From positions 45,769 through 109,768 of the IMG/VR virus record IMGVR_UViG_3300044736_000016: a stretch of DNA of 64,000 nucleotides. One strand, 5' to 3'. How positions within the stretch are numbered: position 1 is the first letter of the stretch; each line of letters begins with the position of its first letter. This stretch comes from a virus. Below the pieces are notes generated by a model, which was not told the origin of the DNA, ran no database searches, and saw only the letters and a program-made list of their open reading frames with translations. Position numbers and translations under genes: made by a program. Positions 46,856 to 54,693 of this stretch are shown one piece after another.

Positions 46856-48066
46856 GTGCCCAAATCGTCGCTGACACTGACGGGCGCGTGATCTCGTGGG
46901 ACGCTGAGGCAGCGCGGCTCTTGGGGTATCCGGCGGACGAGGTTGTCGGGCGTCTGCTCGGAGAGACGATCGTCCCCCCACAGCATCGTGACCAGTACGA
47001 CCGTGGGCTGGATGACTTCCGAAAGACGGGCGCAGTGCGTTCGCTCGGGATGCGCTTGCAGGTTGATGCACTGCGCAAGGACGGCACCGTGATCCCGATC
47101 GACTTGCGGCTGACGAAACTCTCGGCCGATCCGCCAACTCTGCTCGTGCTCATCGACCCGCGAGCACCAGCCGACCAACCCGACCCATACACCGGCACCG
47201 AGCACCGTGACTACGCAGCAGACACCGAGGCAGCCCGTGCTGGTCGTGCTGAGGCGCTGGCTGGTGGTGTGACAGAGGTTGCGGCAGAGGTCGAGGCAGA
47301 GCGGGTGCAGCGCGCCAAGGGGCTCGCCGCTCAGTCTGAGCACAACGTTGCGGTGGCCGCCGCAGACGTGGAAGCGGAGCGACTGAGGATTGCTGCAAGT
47401 CTGGCCACGCAGTCCGCCCTGGGCGCTGCCTCGGCTGCTTCGATCTTGGAGGAGGAGCGCATCAAACGTGCAGTCGCCCTGGCTCTCGAATCCATCCGCG
47501 AGACGTCTGCCACGGCCGCCGGAGTTGAGGCAGAGCGGATCCACCGCGCCGAGACCTTGGCGGATCGTTCGGCACGGGGCGTGTCATCGGCAGCAGCAGA
47601 CGTCGAGGAGGGCCGGGTAGAACGAGCCACGAAGCTCGCCGTCGAGGTGGAGCGTGCGAAGCTGAAAGCGGAGGGCGTGGCTGTGGCGGTGAACGGACTT
47701 ACCACAGAGGTAACCGAACTACGAGGCGCCGCCGTGCGGATGGAAACGGCAGTACGGGAAATGAGCAGCCATCTTTCCGAGGTACTGAAGGCGACCGAAG
47801 CGCTGCACACCGGGTACGGCGTTGACGAGAGCACCATGACGGACCGCTCGCGATTTCCATCCCTGCTGACATGGTGGGGGCGGATGACGACGGAGATCGT
47901 CCCAGGTACAGGCAAGACGCGGCTGGCGATATTCGATGAGGTGATCGCCCAGCGCGCGAGCCGTATGCACGTCTCTACAAGCGGGCTCAAGGTGTTCGCC
48001 ATCCTCACCCCATTCCTGTGCATCATCATCGGCGCAATTCTCACGTTTCTGCTCACTCGAAAATGA
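46852..48066 (+). CDS. PAS-domain, coiled-coil, tail-anchored protein, 404 aa
   Basis: ATG 46852 overlaps the previous stop. Residues 4-104 are a PAS domain (IVADTDGRVISWDAEAARLLGY; EVVGRLLGETIVPPQHR; RKDGTVIPIDLRLTKL). Residues about 147-275 are five repeats of a 26-residue helical unit (VEAERxxRAxxLAxxS...). One membrane span ends the protein (about 380-402). No kinase, GGDEF or HTH domain follows. It looks like a sensor with its signalling part replaced by a rod and a membrane anchor. A phage-coded protein of this form is unusual. Confidence 0.7.
   Translation: MSAQIVADTDGRVISWDAEAARLLGYPADEVVGRLLGETIVPPQHRDQYDRGLDDFRKTGAVRSLGMRLQVDALRKDGTVIPIDLRLTKLSADPPTLLVLIDPRAPADQPDPYTGTEHRDYAADTEAARAGRAEALAGGVTEVAAEVEAERVQRAKGLAAQSEHNVAVAAADVEAERLRIAASLATQSALGAASAASILEEERIKRAVALALESIRETSATAAGVEAERIHRAETLADRSARGVSSAAADVEEGRVERATKLAVEVERAKLKAEGVAVAVNGLTTEVTELRGAAVRMETAVREMSSHLSEVLKATEALHTGYGVDESTMTDRSRFPSLLTWWGRMTTEIVPGTGKTRLAIFDEVIAQRASRMHVSTSGLKVFAILTPFLCIIIGAILTFLLTRK
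47290..47670 (+). repeat. Five 26-residue helical repeats
   Basis: Units begin at residues 147, 173, 199, 225 and 251 with V/L-E-A/E-E/G-R; the first four are exactly 26 residues. The strict period points to a continuous rod. Confidence 0.75.
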
Positions 48067-48686
48067 CGACCTTACGCAGGATCTGGCAGTGGGCGTGGGG
48101 CTTGCGCCTCTATATCCTCGCTGCCTTGTTTGTAGCCCTAGTCATCGCCATGGCCGCATCGCTCGTGGGCTACGGGCAGCGACAGAACAGGCAGGATGCG
48201 CAGAGAGACCGAGACGAGGCTGCCGCGCGGGCGCAGATCGTCCGAATCACCGCAGACGAGGCGACGATCCAGACATTGGTCGACCAGAATCGAAGGTCAA
48301 TCAACAACAACTCGGCCATGCTCGGGACCAGCAGGCTGGACATCAGCGATCTGCGCGCCATCATCGCGCAGACCAAGGACGAGGTCGTGCGCCAGCTCGA
48401 TGGGCTCCCCAGCGTCGGGTTGCCTACGCCGACTGACACCGTGGCTGCCAAGCTCATCGCGCTGCTGGACCGTCTGGACAAGCTCGACGCGATCGTGGCA
48501 CGCCTCGATGCCCGCGTGGCCGCACTGGAGGCAGCCGCGTCCTCGGCTAGTGGCGAGCCCCGTCCCACGCCGACGGGAACGCCAGCACGCTCTCCACGGG
48601 CAGAGCCCGGACCACGCCCTGCGCCAGCGCCAGAGGAGCACTGCATCGTCCAGCATGTCGCTTTCTGTGCCAGCGCGAAGCCGTGA
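48063..48686 (+). CDS. N-anchored coiled-coil membrane protein, 207 aa
   Basis: ATG 48063 overlaps the PAS gene stop. One membrane span (LYILAALFVALVIAMAASLVGY), long coiled coil (about 40-175) and a Pro-rich end with two cysteines (HCIVQHVAFCAS). It ends the four-gene cassette. It may pair with the PAS protein through the coiled coils. A spanin-like role is possible but a Gram-positive host would not need one. Confidence 0.6.
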   Translation: MTTLRRIWQWAWGLRLYILAALFVALVIAMAASLVGYGQRQNRQDAQRDRDEAAARAQIVRITADEATIQTLVDQNRRSINNNSAMLGTSRLDISDLRAIIAQTKDEVVRQLDGLPSVGLPTPTDTVAAKLIALLDRLDKLDAIVARLDARVAALEAAASSASGEPRPTPTGTPARSPRAEPGPRPAPAPEEHCIVQHVAFCASAKP

Positions 48687-48694
48687 ACATGAGA

Positions 48695-48778
48695 GAGCCC
48701 CGGTGGTTCGGCTATGCCGCTCTCGCGGGTGCTGCGGTTGTCCCGTAGCAGACGATCCTACCGAGGCTCCTTCGCCTC
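48695..48778 (+). ncRNA. Structured RNA or attenuator candidate
   Basis: GAGCCCCGGT (48695-48704) pairs with ACCGAGGCTC (48760-48769) with one mismatch and encloses two hairpins: CGGC-TAT-GCCG (48709-48719) and GCTGCGG...CCGTAGC (48731-48749). GAGGC (48764-48768) can instead pair with GCCTC (48774-48778). These are mutually exclusive structures between two gene groups, before the holin-like gene. Confidence 0.35.
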
Positions 48779-48868
48779 TCAGTATAGCGCACAGGTTGGG
48801 CATCTACGTGCCACGCCTAGCCTGCGTGGGTGGTGGCGTCAGTAGAGCGCTACGAGCGGAGGGCGGGC

Positions 48869-49111
48869 ATGGGGACACTGAATCCGAAGGTGAAGGGACA
48901 GACGATCGCGCACCTTGCCGTATGGACGGCGGCCACTCTTGGGATGGCATGGCTGCAGGGCGGCAAGGCGGCGATGCTCACGGCTGGGACTGGGCTTGTC
49001 GCTACGCTCATGGGGTTCGGTACGGGCTACCAGATCTCCTCGCCTGAGCCTGCAGCGAGTACGATCGCACTGCCGAGCGGCGGGTCGATCACCGAGGTTC
49101 CGCCGGGTTGA
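48869..49111 (+). CDS. Holin-like membrane protein, 80 aa
   Basis: ATG 48869 follows CGGAGGGCGGG; GTG 48830 is also possible. Two hydrophobic segments (TIAHLAVWTAATLGMAWL and AAMLTAGTGLVATLMGFGTGY) separated by a short basic loop, then a polar tail, fit a class II holin. It lies upstream of a peptidase-type lysin. Confidence 0.5.
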   Translation: MGTLNPKVKGQTIAHLAVWTAATLGMAWLQGGKAAMLTAGTGLVATLMGFGTGYQISSPEPAASTIALPSGGSITEVPPG

Positions 49112-49119
49112 TGAGTACG

Positions 49120-49782
49120 CTACGAGCGTCGACAGTCAGCGCACCACCTGAGCTTGCTGGTGCCCTGACCGTTGGGCTTGAACTTGGCGCCGCAGCCCTC
49201 GCAGAAATAGTCCGGATGCCGCCGACCGGAGGCATTGCGCTCGCGCAGGGCGCTGAGCCGTCCGTCCTCCTCCATATGGCAGCGTCGGCACCGCCAGACG
49301 ACATTCGATGGAGAGTTGTCGAGGGTGTTTCCGTTCTTGTGGTGCCGATCGATGGCGCGTGCCCCGCAAGCACACACTGGCTCGACGTCTCGGTACAGCC
49401 TTCGTGCTCGCTGGTGTCCAGCGGGCATGGGATGCACGGGTATTCGCTTGCGGGGACGCGGACCAGCCAGATAACAGGCGCGGCACTTGACAGCAGAACG
49501 GCTAGTGAGAGGAGAGCCGCAGGCGCAGAAATGGTCTGCTGGCCTCCAGTAGGGTCTTTCGGGGGCCACGGGGCGGGCAGCCACGGCACAGGCGCGGCAC
49601 CGATTAGCCTGCCGGGTGATCGGTTTCCCACAAGCACACCGACGTGTCGGGTGCTGGGCGGATCGTTCGGCCAGCCGCTGCCTACGCAACTCGTGGTAGC
49701 AGGCACTGCATCGTTCGGTTGTCAAGCGTCGGGTACGCAACGGATCACCACAGTCGATGCAGTGCCTGACTGTTCTAGCCAT
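49120..49782 (-). CDS. HNH endonuclease with multiple zinc ribbons, 220 aa
   Basis: ATG 49782. Up to six CxxC/CxC pairs line the sequence (CIDC...CSAC; CACG...CRAC; CACG...CRAC; CEGC...CADC), and the core IDRHHKNGNTLDNSPSNVVWRCRRCH gives His147/148, Asn160 and His169 of an HNH nuclease. Free-standing, on the opposite strand, between holin-like and lysin genes: a typical mobile homing-type endonuclease. Confidence 0.75.
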   Translation of the reverse strand: MARTVRHCIDCGDPLRTRRLTTERCSACYHELRRQRLAERSAQHPTRRCACGKPITRQANRCRACAVAARPVAPERPYWRPADHFCACGSPLTSRSAVKCRACYLAGPRPRKRIPVHPMPAGHQRARRLYRDVEPVCACGARAIDRHHKNGNTLDNSPSNVVWRCRRCHMEEDGRLSALRERNASGRRHPDYFCEGCGAKFKPNGQGTSKLRWCADCRRS

Positions 49783-49799
49783 GAAGGGATGGTACCACT

Positions 49800-50579
49800 T
49801 TGAGTGTGCTGCAACCCGCACTACTAACATGGCTGCAATTTTCAGAGCCTGGACCGGATCATTCCGAAAGTTGCGGGCAAAATGCAACCGCCTCGGCCCT
49901 CATCGGCGGTGGCCATCTTCCACCTAACGGCAACGCTCCTATTACAGTGGATCGGTGGATGCAAGCGCAAGGCTATCCTGGCCTGTCGACCCAAGGCACG
50001 CAGACGAACTGGCTACAGGACGTCTTGGAACACTTTGGCGGCACTCGTGGCCACGACCACGGTAACAACTTCGACGCCATTGTTCGCACGCTGGGCGCAG
50101 GTCGCTATGCCATCGTTCTGGTTGGCTCCGATCACGTAGGGCATCCAGTACCCAACAACCAAGCCGTCACGGGGCACTGGGTCGCAGTCTATGGATACGA
50201 CGGCACCAACTACCACATCGCCAACAGCGGCTCGGGTCGAGTCGAGGCGTACACCACAGGATATTTCCGGAGCGCGTACCGCGGCATCACGCTCGACACC
50301 GGGATCACGCCGACAGCGAACGAGGAGAGTGGACCGATGACGCAGGATGAGGCGCGCGCCGTCACATACGCCCTGGTAGGGCTGGGGCTCGGTGAGGGCG
50401 CCGACACTCCGGGCATCGGTGCCCAGATCGAGGCGTATGCCACGCCTATGACAGCGAACGTTGAGGGCGCTATCTCGACGCTGATCTCGGACATGCGCAA
50501 GAACCCCGGCTACGTGTGGAACGTCGTGAAGGCGCTGCAGAGTGATGTCGCCAGCCTGAAACAACACGCCGGCATCTAG
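49800..50579 (+). CDS. C39-like cysteine peptidase, probable endolysin, 259 aa
   Basis: TTG 49800 gives MSVLQPALL; GTG 49806 is another option. ESCGQNATASALI has the nucleophile Cys25 of papain-like C39 peptidases; TGHWVAVYGYDGTNYHIANSG supplies His126 and Asn142. A C-terminal helical part (about 180-259) may bind the wall. The peptidase would cut peptide bridges of peptidoglycan; a holin-like gene is upstream. Confidence 0.65.
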   Translation: MSVLQPALLTWLQFSEPGPDHSESCGQNATASALIGGGHLPPNGNAPITVDRWMQAQGYPGLSTQGTQTNWLQDVLEHFGGTRGHDHGNNFDAIVRTLGAGRYAIVLVGSDHVGHPVPNNQAVTGHWVAVYGYDGTNYHIANSGSGRVEAYTTGYFRSAYRGITLDTGITPTANEESGPMTQDEARAVTYALVGLGLGEGADTPGIGAQIEAYATPMTANVEGAISTLISDMRKNPGYVWNVVKALQSDVASLKQHAGI

Positions 50580-50590
50580 GGAGAGAACGC

Positions 50591-50983
50591 ATGGGTCTCG
50601 GAGACATCTTCCACAAGGTCGTAGGCGCGGCGACGGGTGCCGTCAGGGGCGTCGCGGAGGTCGTGCCCGTCGCGGTGAGCACGGTCGTGGCGAACGTGGG
50701 TAGCGGCATCGCCAACCCCCCCACGGTGCCGAATATCGGGGCAGTGCTCACGGGCGCGGCCACCACCACCCACGCCAGCGGCCAGGGCACCGTCCTCGAG
50801 CACTACGTGGCCAAGTACGGCGCGGCAGGGCTGGCCATGGTGACCGCGCTAATCGTGCCGCACCTCCCGCTGCCCGCAGGGATTAAGACTGCCGGGTCCG
50901 CTGCCCTCGTCGGCTTCGCGCTCAAGATGCTGCACGACACCGCCGCCCACATGGAAGCGCCCTACACGGGAACTGCGGCGTGA
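50591..50983 (+). CDS. Membrane-associated protein, 130 aa
   Basis: ATG follows GGGAGAGAACGC. The N-terminal half is amphipathic (VVGAATGAVRGVAEVV), and two hydrophobic helices (LAMVTALIVPHLPLP and AALVGFALKML) follow. It could be a second holin or lysis accessory. It overlaps the next gene. Confidence 0.5.
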   Translation: MGLGDIFHKVVGAATGAVRGVAEVVPVAVSTVVANVGSGIANPPTVPNIGAVLTGAATTTHASGQGTVLEHYVAKYGAAGLAMVTALIVPHLPLPAGIKTAGSAALVGFALKMLHDTAAHMEAPYTGTAA

Positions 50984-51150
50984 TCGACGTCATCCTGCAG
51001 ACGACCGCCCATGCCTCGTCCAACGCCGTGACCGTGCTCGCGGAGGGCCTGGCTGCTGGGATAACCGGCGCGGGAGCCATCGCTGCGCTCATCATGCACG
51101 GGCTACACGTCACGACGCCTGCGATCGGCGCACTCCTGCGCCTGCTCTAA
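50980..51150 (+). CDS. Small membrane protein, 56 aa
   Basis: GTG 50980 overlaps the previous stop. One to two hydrophobic helices (LAAGITGAGAIAALIM; TPAIGALLRLL). Last gene of the rightward late operon; a terminator follows. Confidence 0.5.
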   Translation: MIDVILQTTAHASSNAVTVLAEGLAAGITGAGAIAALIMHGLHVTTPAIGALLRLL

Positions 51151-51171
51151 TTGACGCCCCCACCCACGCTC

Positions 51172-51203
51172 GACCCCGGCGTCATCGGTACGGCGCCGGG
51201 GTC
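51172..51203. terminator. Terminator hairpin between convergent operons
   Basis: GACCCCGGCG (51172-51181) and CGCCGGGGTC (51194-51203) are a perfect 10-bp stem around a 12-base loop. It lies between the last late gene and the end of the leftward early operon, so it can stop both transcripts. No T-run follows. Confidence 0.7.
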
Positions 51204-51210
51204 ACTGCGT

Positions 51211-51693
51211 CTAGGCTGGAACGTCGGCACGCGGTAGCCGATACACAGCACGGCTGACACGCTGCACGTCGCCTTCCCTTGTCATCAGAGAGAGCAGGGT
51301 GGATACAGTCTCACTAGACAGTCCAGTGCGCGCGGTGATCTGACGAGAGGTGGCTTGGCCGCGGTACTCCGCGACGACCCTCAATATGCGAGCACGCTGA
51401 GTCGGCTTCCTCGCGGACCCCAACGCTGGCCCAACCAATACCTCCGCCGTCCGCTGTCTCCGAGGCTCCCATTGGATGAACCCGAGTTCACGCATCTCTG
51501 TGAGCAGATCAAAGATGGTGGCGACCGAACTGAACCCAACGTAGGCGCCAATCTCGGTCAGTATCGGACCTTTCCCGAACGTCTTGCGGTACTGCTCAAC
51601 CCACCCTGCAACGCGGCGCATGCGTAACTCGGCGGCGGTGATGACGTAGACGGGCGGGTCCTCTACGGGCTCCGGCTGCAACTGCGCGCTCAT
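51211..51693 (-). CDS. Two-winged-helix regulator, 160 aa
   Basis: The first domain (TEIGAYVGFSSVATIFDLLTEMRELGFI) resembles the LexA-type winged helix; the second (RARILRVVAEYRGQATSRQITARTGLSSETVSTLLSLMTREGDV) is MarR-like. Last gene of the leftward operon. It may regulate phage genes or process control of DNA transactions. Confidence 0.6.
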   Translation of the reverse strand: MSAQLQPEPVEDPPVYVITAAELRMRRVAGWVEQYRKTFGKGPILTEIGAYVGFSSVATIFDLLTEMRELGFIQWEPRRQRTAEVLVGPALGSARKPTQRARILRVVAEYRGQATSRQITARTGLSSETVSTLLSLMTREGDVQRVSRAVYRLPRADVPA

Positions 51694-51953
51694 CGCGCCT
51701 CCCTCTCGCGATCGAACAGGATCTCGCAGGCGTGCGGCTCACCCACCTCGCAGTCCAGACACACCTTGTGGGGCGTACGACGTCGCTTCCTCTCCTGCTT
51801 CTCCCATGCCACAAGTTCGGGCCAAGAGATCCGCATGACGACACTCAGCGCCACACAAATGAGGGTCATAATTGCAATGCCACACAACATCCCGGCTGGT
51901 GCGCACGGCCAGAAGTCGGAGCAGTGGAGAGGATCGAACACGTTGGTGTTCAT
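51690..51953 (-). CDS. Membrane protein, 87 aa
   Basis: ATG 51953 overlaps the stop upstream. One strong span (GMLCGIAIMTLICVALSVVM), then a basic region and VCLDCEVGEPHACEI, a possible zinc site. Unknown role. Confidence 0.55.
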   Translation of the reverse strand: MNTNVFDPLHCSDFWPCAPAGMLCGIAIMTLICVALSVVMRISWPELVAWEKQERKRRRTPHKVCLDCEVGEPHACEILFDREREAR

Positions 51954-52135
51954 CGCTGCCCATCCCCCGGTGCGTTGCCGTGCAGGAGCGTGGAGAGTTC
52001 GTCCAATTGCGCCTGCGTGGCGGGACGGCTCCACAACCGGCGGCGCTTGGGGACGATGCGGAAACTGCGGTCCCAGCGGCCGAGGAGTTGGAGCGCACGG
52101 CTCAGCCCCTCTGCCGGCTGCTGCGCTGGTGTCAT
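51950..52135 (-). CDS. Hypothetical basic protein, 61 aa
   Basis: Helical and Arg-rich (LGRWDRSFRIVPKRRRLWSR). Overlapping starts and stops on both sides support it. Not recognised. Confidence 0.45.
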   Translation of the reverse strand: MTPAQQPAEGLSRALQLLGRWDRSFRIVPKRRRLWSRPATQAQLDELSTLLHGNAPGDGQR

Positions 52136-52320
52136 CGTGGTGTACCGACCGGCTCAGGCTGAGGTTCGGGTTGGGGCTGTGGGAAGCGGATCGGCTCCGG
52201 GGCTCCGCGGCGCTCCTTGTGCGTGATTTCGTCGGGATGCATCGCCGTCTGGCTGTACATTCCCCACATCTCCCGAAGTTCACACACCCAGATTTCGTTC
52301 GGCGTCAGGTTGGGCGTCAT
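52132..52320 (-). CDS. Hypothetical protein, 62 aa
   Basis: Starts MTPNLTPNEIWVCELREMW and ends in a PQPxPEPQPEP repeat. Real by operon packing; function unknown. Confidence 0.45.
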   Translation of the reverse strand: MTPNLTPNEIWVCELREMWGMYSQTAMHPDEITHKERRGAPEPIRFPQPQPEPQPEPVGTPR

Positions 52321-52502
52321 GGGTTCGGCTCCTTGTCGATCAGGTACTGCACCAACGCCTCAATCCGCGCCAGTCGCGCATCGATCGTGTGCACGGTCAC
52401 CGGCTCGGCATCGCTATACCAGCGCGTACCGTCTGAGATATCGGGGGCGATATGGCTCGGCATAACCGTCACGGATGCGCTGCGCGGTCGGGGCGTTGTC
52501 AT
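52317..52502 (-). CDS. Hypothetical protein, 61 aa
   Basis: The C-terminal helix (DARLARIEALVQYLIDKE) could dimerise. Overlaps neighbours by ATGA junctions. Not recognised. Confidence 0.45.
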   Translation of the reverse strand: MTTPRPRSASVTVMPSHIAPDISDGTRWYSDAEPVTVHTIDARLARIEALVQYLIDKEPNP

Positions 52503-52756
52503 CGCTTCATCTTGCGCAAGTCATCACGCAACCGCTTGCCCTCCAACTGCCAACCACGGAGCCGAGGCACCGTGTACAGAAGCAATATCACGGCAGCCCC
52601 GACCCAGAACGAGCCGAGGATCGACTGCGTCATATGCCACACCAGCAACAGGATCCCGGAGCCCAGCGTGAGCAGCAGGGCTAGGCCCCAGATCACGCCC
52701 GTCTCAAGGTAGCGGATGGCTGGCATGAGCGGGCCTTCTCTGTTCGGATCCGTCAT
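52499..52756 (-). CDS. Two-span membrane protein, 85 aa
   Basis: ATG 52756 overlaps the HNH gene stop. Two hydrophobic helices (GVIWGLALLLTLGSGILLLVW and FWVGAAVILLLYTV) and a basic tail. Possible superinfection-exclusion protein (inference). Confidence 0.55.
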   Translation of the reverse strand: MTDPNREGPLMPAIRYLETGVIWGLALLLTLGSGILLLVWHMTQSILGSFWVGAAVILLLYTVPRLRGWQLEGKRLRDDLRKMKR

Positions 52757-53190
52757 CGTCCTCGCACCTCGTCCATACGGCCCTGCTCGGTCAGCATGCG
52801 CTCGATCCTGCGGGCGACGTCCAGCGGCGTGTCCTCGTCGTATCGCTCCACCTCCAGCCTCAGCGCGAAGATACAGCGGTCCACGGCGGTCCAGCCCATC
52901 AGCTCGGCCTTCTCCTTGTCTCGTCCATCCGTGATGCGGCGATGGCAGGAGCGGTGCAATGCCTCGGTGAACCATGACGTCGAGCAAAGCGGCTCAGCGA
53001 TGAGGTGGCCGCGCTTGAAGATGTGCTCCCATTCTGTCCGGTCTCCGCGGTCCACATCCAGACGTCCCTTGCAGGCTCCGCACAGACCCTTGGCACGACG
53101 CACCACGATGCGCTTCGTGGCTTGGTGGAACGGGGCGAGGGCTGCCGCACGGTCAGAGCGCTGCCGCATCGGGCGGGGGAGACTGGACAC
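52753..53190 (-). CDS. HNH nuclease, 145 aa
   Basis: CGACKGRLDVDRGDRTEWEHIFKRGH (Cys37/Cys40, His56) and ALHRSCHRRITDGRDKEKA (His79, Cys82, His83) are a compact HNH domain with zinc. Third HNH in the window; as it is part of the early operon it may be a functional phage enzyme, not a homing element. Confidence 0.7.
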   Translation of the reverse strand: MSSLPRPMRQRSDRAAALAPFHQATKRIVVRRAKGLCGACKGRLDVDRGDRTEWEHIFKRGHLIAEPLCSTSWFTEALHRSCHRRITDGRDKEKAELMGWTAVDRCIFALRLEVERYDEDTPLDVARRIERMLTEQGRMDEVRGR

Positions 53191-53191
53191 G

Positions 53192-53611
53192 TCAGTTCAG
53201 CCTTGCCGTGGCACCGTCGACCGTATCCGCGGACGGCATGACGAGGCTCAGCGCGGCAGGACGGTCGGCCGAGGACGCTCCCGCAGCCTTCGCCTTCGGC
53301 CGTGCGATGACGTTGAGCGGGGCCGCGCAGGTGCACCCCTCGTCCATCCCCATGACGCAACGCGCCTCGTCGTCCGCGTCCATCATCGCGTCCCACGCCT
53401 CATCCTGCGCCGGTACGTCGTCACGTTCCATGGCGACATCCCACGCAGCGTCAGCCCGCAGTCGGCGCATGTACGCGGTGGCAACGGCGACGAGCTCGCC
53501 CGCAGACATGCGCATCGCCGCGTCGAAGTCCTCCTGCCCCTGGCCGATAGGCTCGCGATCCTCGGTGTCGACCACGGTCAGCGTGTCCCGTACTCGCCGT
53601 CGGTTGGCCAC
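53192..53611 (-). CDS. Hypothetical protein, 139 aa
   Basis: Acidic and helical with a single CTC motif (GCTCAAPL). It overlaps the next upstream gene by 34 bases if the ATG at 53611 is used. Unknown. Confidence 0.5.
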   Translation of the reverse strand: MANRRRVRDTLTVVDTEDREPIGQGQEDFDAAMRMSAGELVAVATAYMRRLRADAAWDVAMERDDVPAQDEAWDAMMDADDEARCVMGMDEGCTCAAPLNVIARPKAKAAGASSADRPAALSLVMPSADTVDGATARLN

Positions 53612-54201
53612 GCATCGCCACGAACCACACCGGACTCCTCGAGCGCAGAGGCGTCATCCTCGGGCGCGGCAGTCTCCTCGGCGACGTGGTGCTCGACGTG
53701 CGTGCCGTTCTCTGCGGGCTGCTCGGAAGGTCGCATACCGCGCAGATCTGCCGCGATCCAGTATCCCTTCGGCGTGGTGGGGCGCACGGCCACAGTACCG
53801 AGGTTCGCATTGTGGAGCCGCTGGAGCGACTGGGACACGGCGCGCCCGTCGACGCTGCCGAACCCCTCCATTGCGGTGAGGGCCGAGGTGATGGTGCCCA
53901 CGCGCATCGCGCCGCCACCCGTGGGAGGATCGTGCAGGATGCGCAGCACCGCGGCATCGATCATGGCGGATGAGGGCTTGGGCTCAGCCGGCGTCGAGGG
54001 GATGGGAGCGAGCTTGGCCTCCTGCGTCGGCTGCACGACCGGAGTGCCGGGGTCGGTCAGGACGACCAGAGCGTCGGTGAGGTTGGTGATGGCCAGTTCG
54101 CACGTCAGGGCCAAGGCCGAGAGACGGGCCTCGGCGGCCTCCTTCGCAGCGACGAGCGCGTCCACCTGCTGCCCGATACTGGGGGCGGCGGTGTTGTCCA
54201 T
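53578..54201 (-). CDS. Winged-helix protein, 207 aa
   Basis: ATG 54201. N-terminal coiled coil (QQVDALVAAKEAAEARLSALA), a linker, and a winged helix (AVLRILHDPP ... ITSALTAMEGFGSVDGRAVSQSLQRLHNANLGTV), then an acidic tail. A probable DNA-binding phage protein; target unknown. Confidence 0.55.
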   Translation of the reverse strand: MDNTAAPSIGQQVDALVAAKEAAEARLSALALTCELAITNLTDALVVLTDPGTPVVQPTQEAKLAPIPSTPAEPKPSSAMIDAAVLRILHDPPTGGGAMRVGTITSALTAMEGFGSVDGRAVSQSLQRLHNANLGTVAVRPTTPKGYWIAADLRGMRPSEQPAENGTHVEHHVAEETAAPEDDASALEESGVVRGDAWPTDGEYGTR

Positions 54202-54259
54202 GTGTCTCCTGTGGTCGTGGGGGAGCGACGCCATCAGCAAACGCCGCCCCACATGTCTG

Positions 54260-54499
54260 TCAGTAGTTGGTGAGCACCGCCCAGAGGACGATGGCAAGGA
54301 TGCCGACCGATACAGCAACGATGGGGACAACACAATCCGGGACGTGCCACGTTGGGTTATCGGGCGGGCCGGTTCGGAGCGGGTCGAGGCGGACGATATC
54401 CATGTACCGACCGTCGTCGCGAGTGATCCGCCACACGGGCTGACGGTCTGCGGGCTCGGGCACGGCGCGCACGGGGCCTACGGACTGGCGAGTGATCAC
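54260..54499 (-). CDS. Tail-anchored membrane protein, 79 aa
   Basis: A soluble N-terminal half ends in one hydrophobic span (CVVPIVAVSVGILAIVLWAVL). Overlaps the next upstream gene. Unknown role. Confidence 0.55.
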   Translation of the reverse strand: MITRQSVGPVRAVPEPADRQPVWRITRDDGRYMDIVRLDPLRTGPPDNPTWHVPDCVVPIVAVSVGILAIVLWAVLTNY

Positions 54500-54693
54500 T
54501 GGCGGTGCTGCCAGCCGTAACGCTGTACGGCGGCTCTCTCCTTGTCGTCAGCCCACGTCGAGGACACCTTCATGCGTTCGACGAACAGGTGCAGGGCGTC
54601 CGTCGTGCAGTGAGCCCAGCGAGAGTGGACCCGACCACACTGAGAGCACGCCTTGGGTTGCGACTGACGGAACGGCGAGTCGTTCCAGTTCAC
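54496..54693 (-). CDS. Small zinc-binding-like protein, 65 aa
   Basis: ACSQCGRVHSRWAHC gives CxxC and His/Cys ligands; a Trp-rich C-terminus follows. Overlaps neighbours. Unknown. Confidence 0.5.
   Translation of the reverse strand: MNWNDSPFRQSQPKACSQCGRVHSRWAHCTTDALHLFVERMKVSSTWADDKERAAVQRYGWQHRQ

Noticed and set aside
48695-48769. 75-base cloverleaf-like element considered as tRNA
   Set aside because: No TPsiC loop, no proper anticodon arm and no T at position 8; only the length and branching resemble a tRNA.
53758-53768. CCAGTATCCC resembling the dispersed dyad half-site
   Set aside because: No second half-site and inside coding sequence for GYWIAAD; likely chance.
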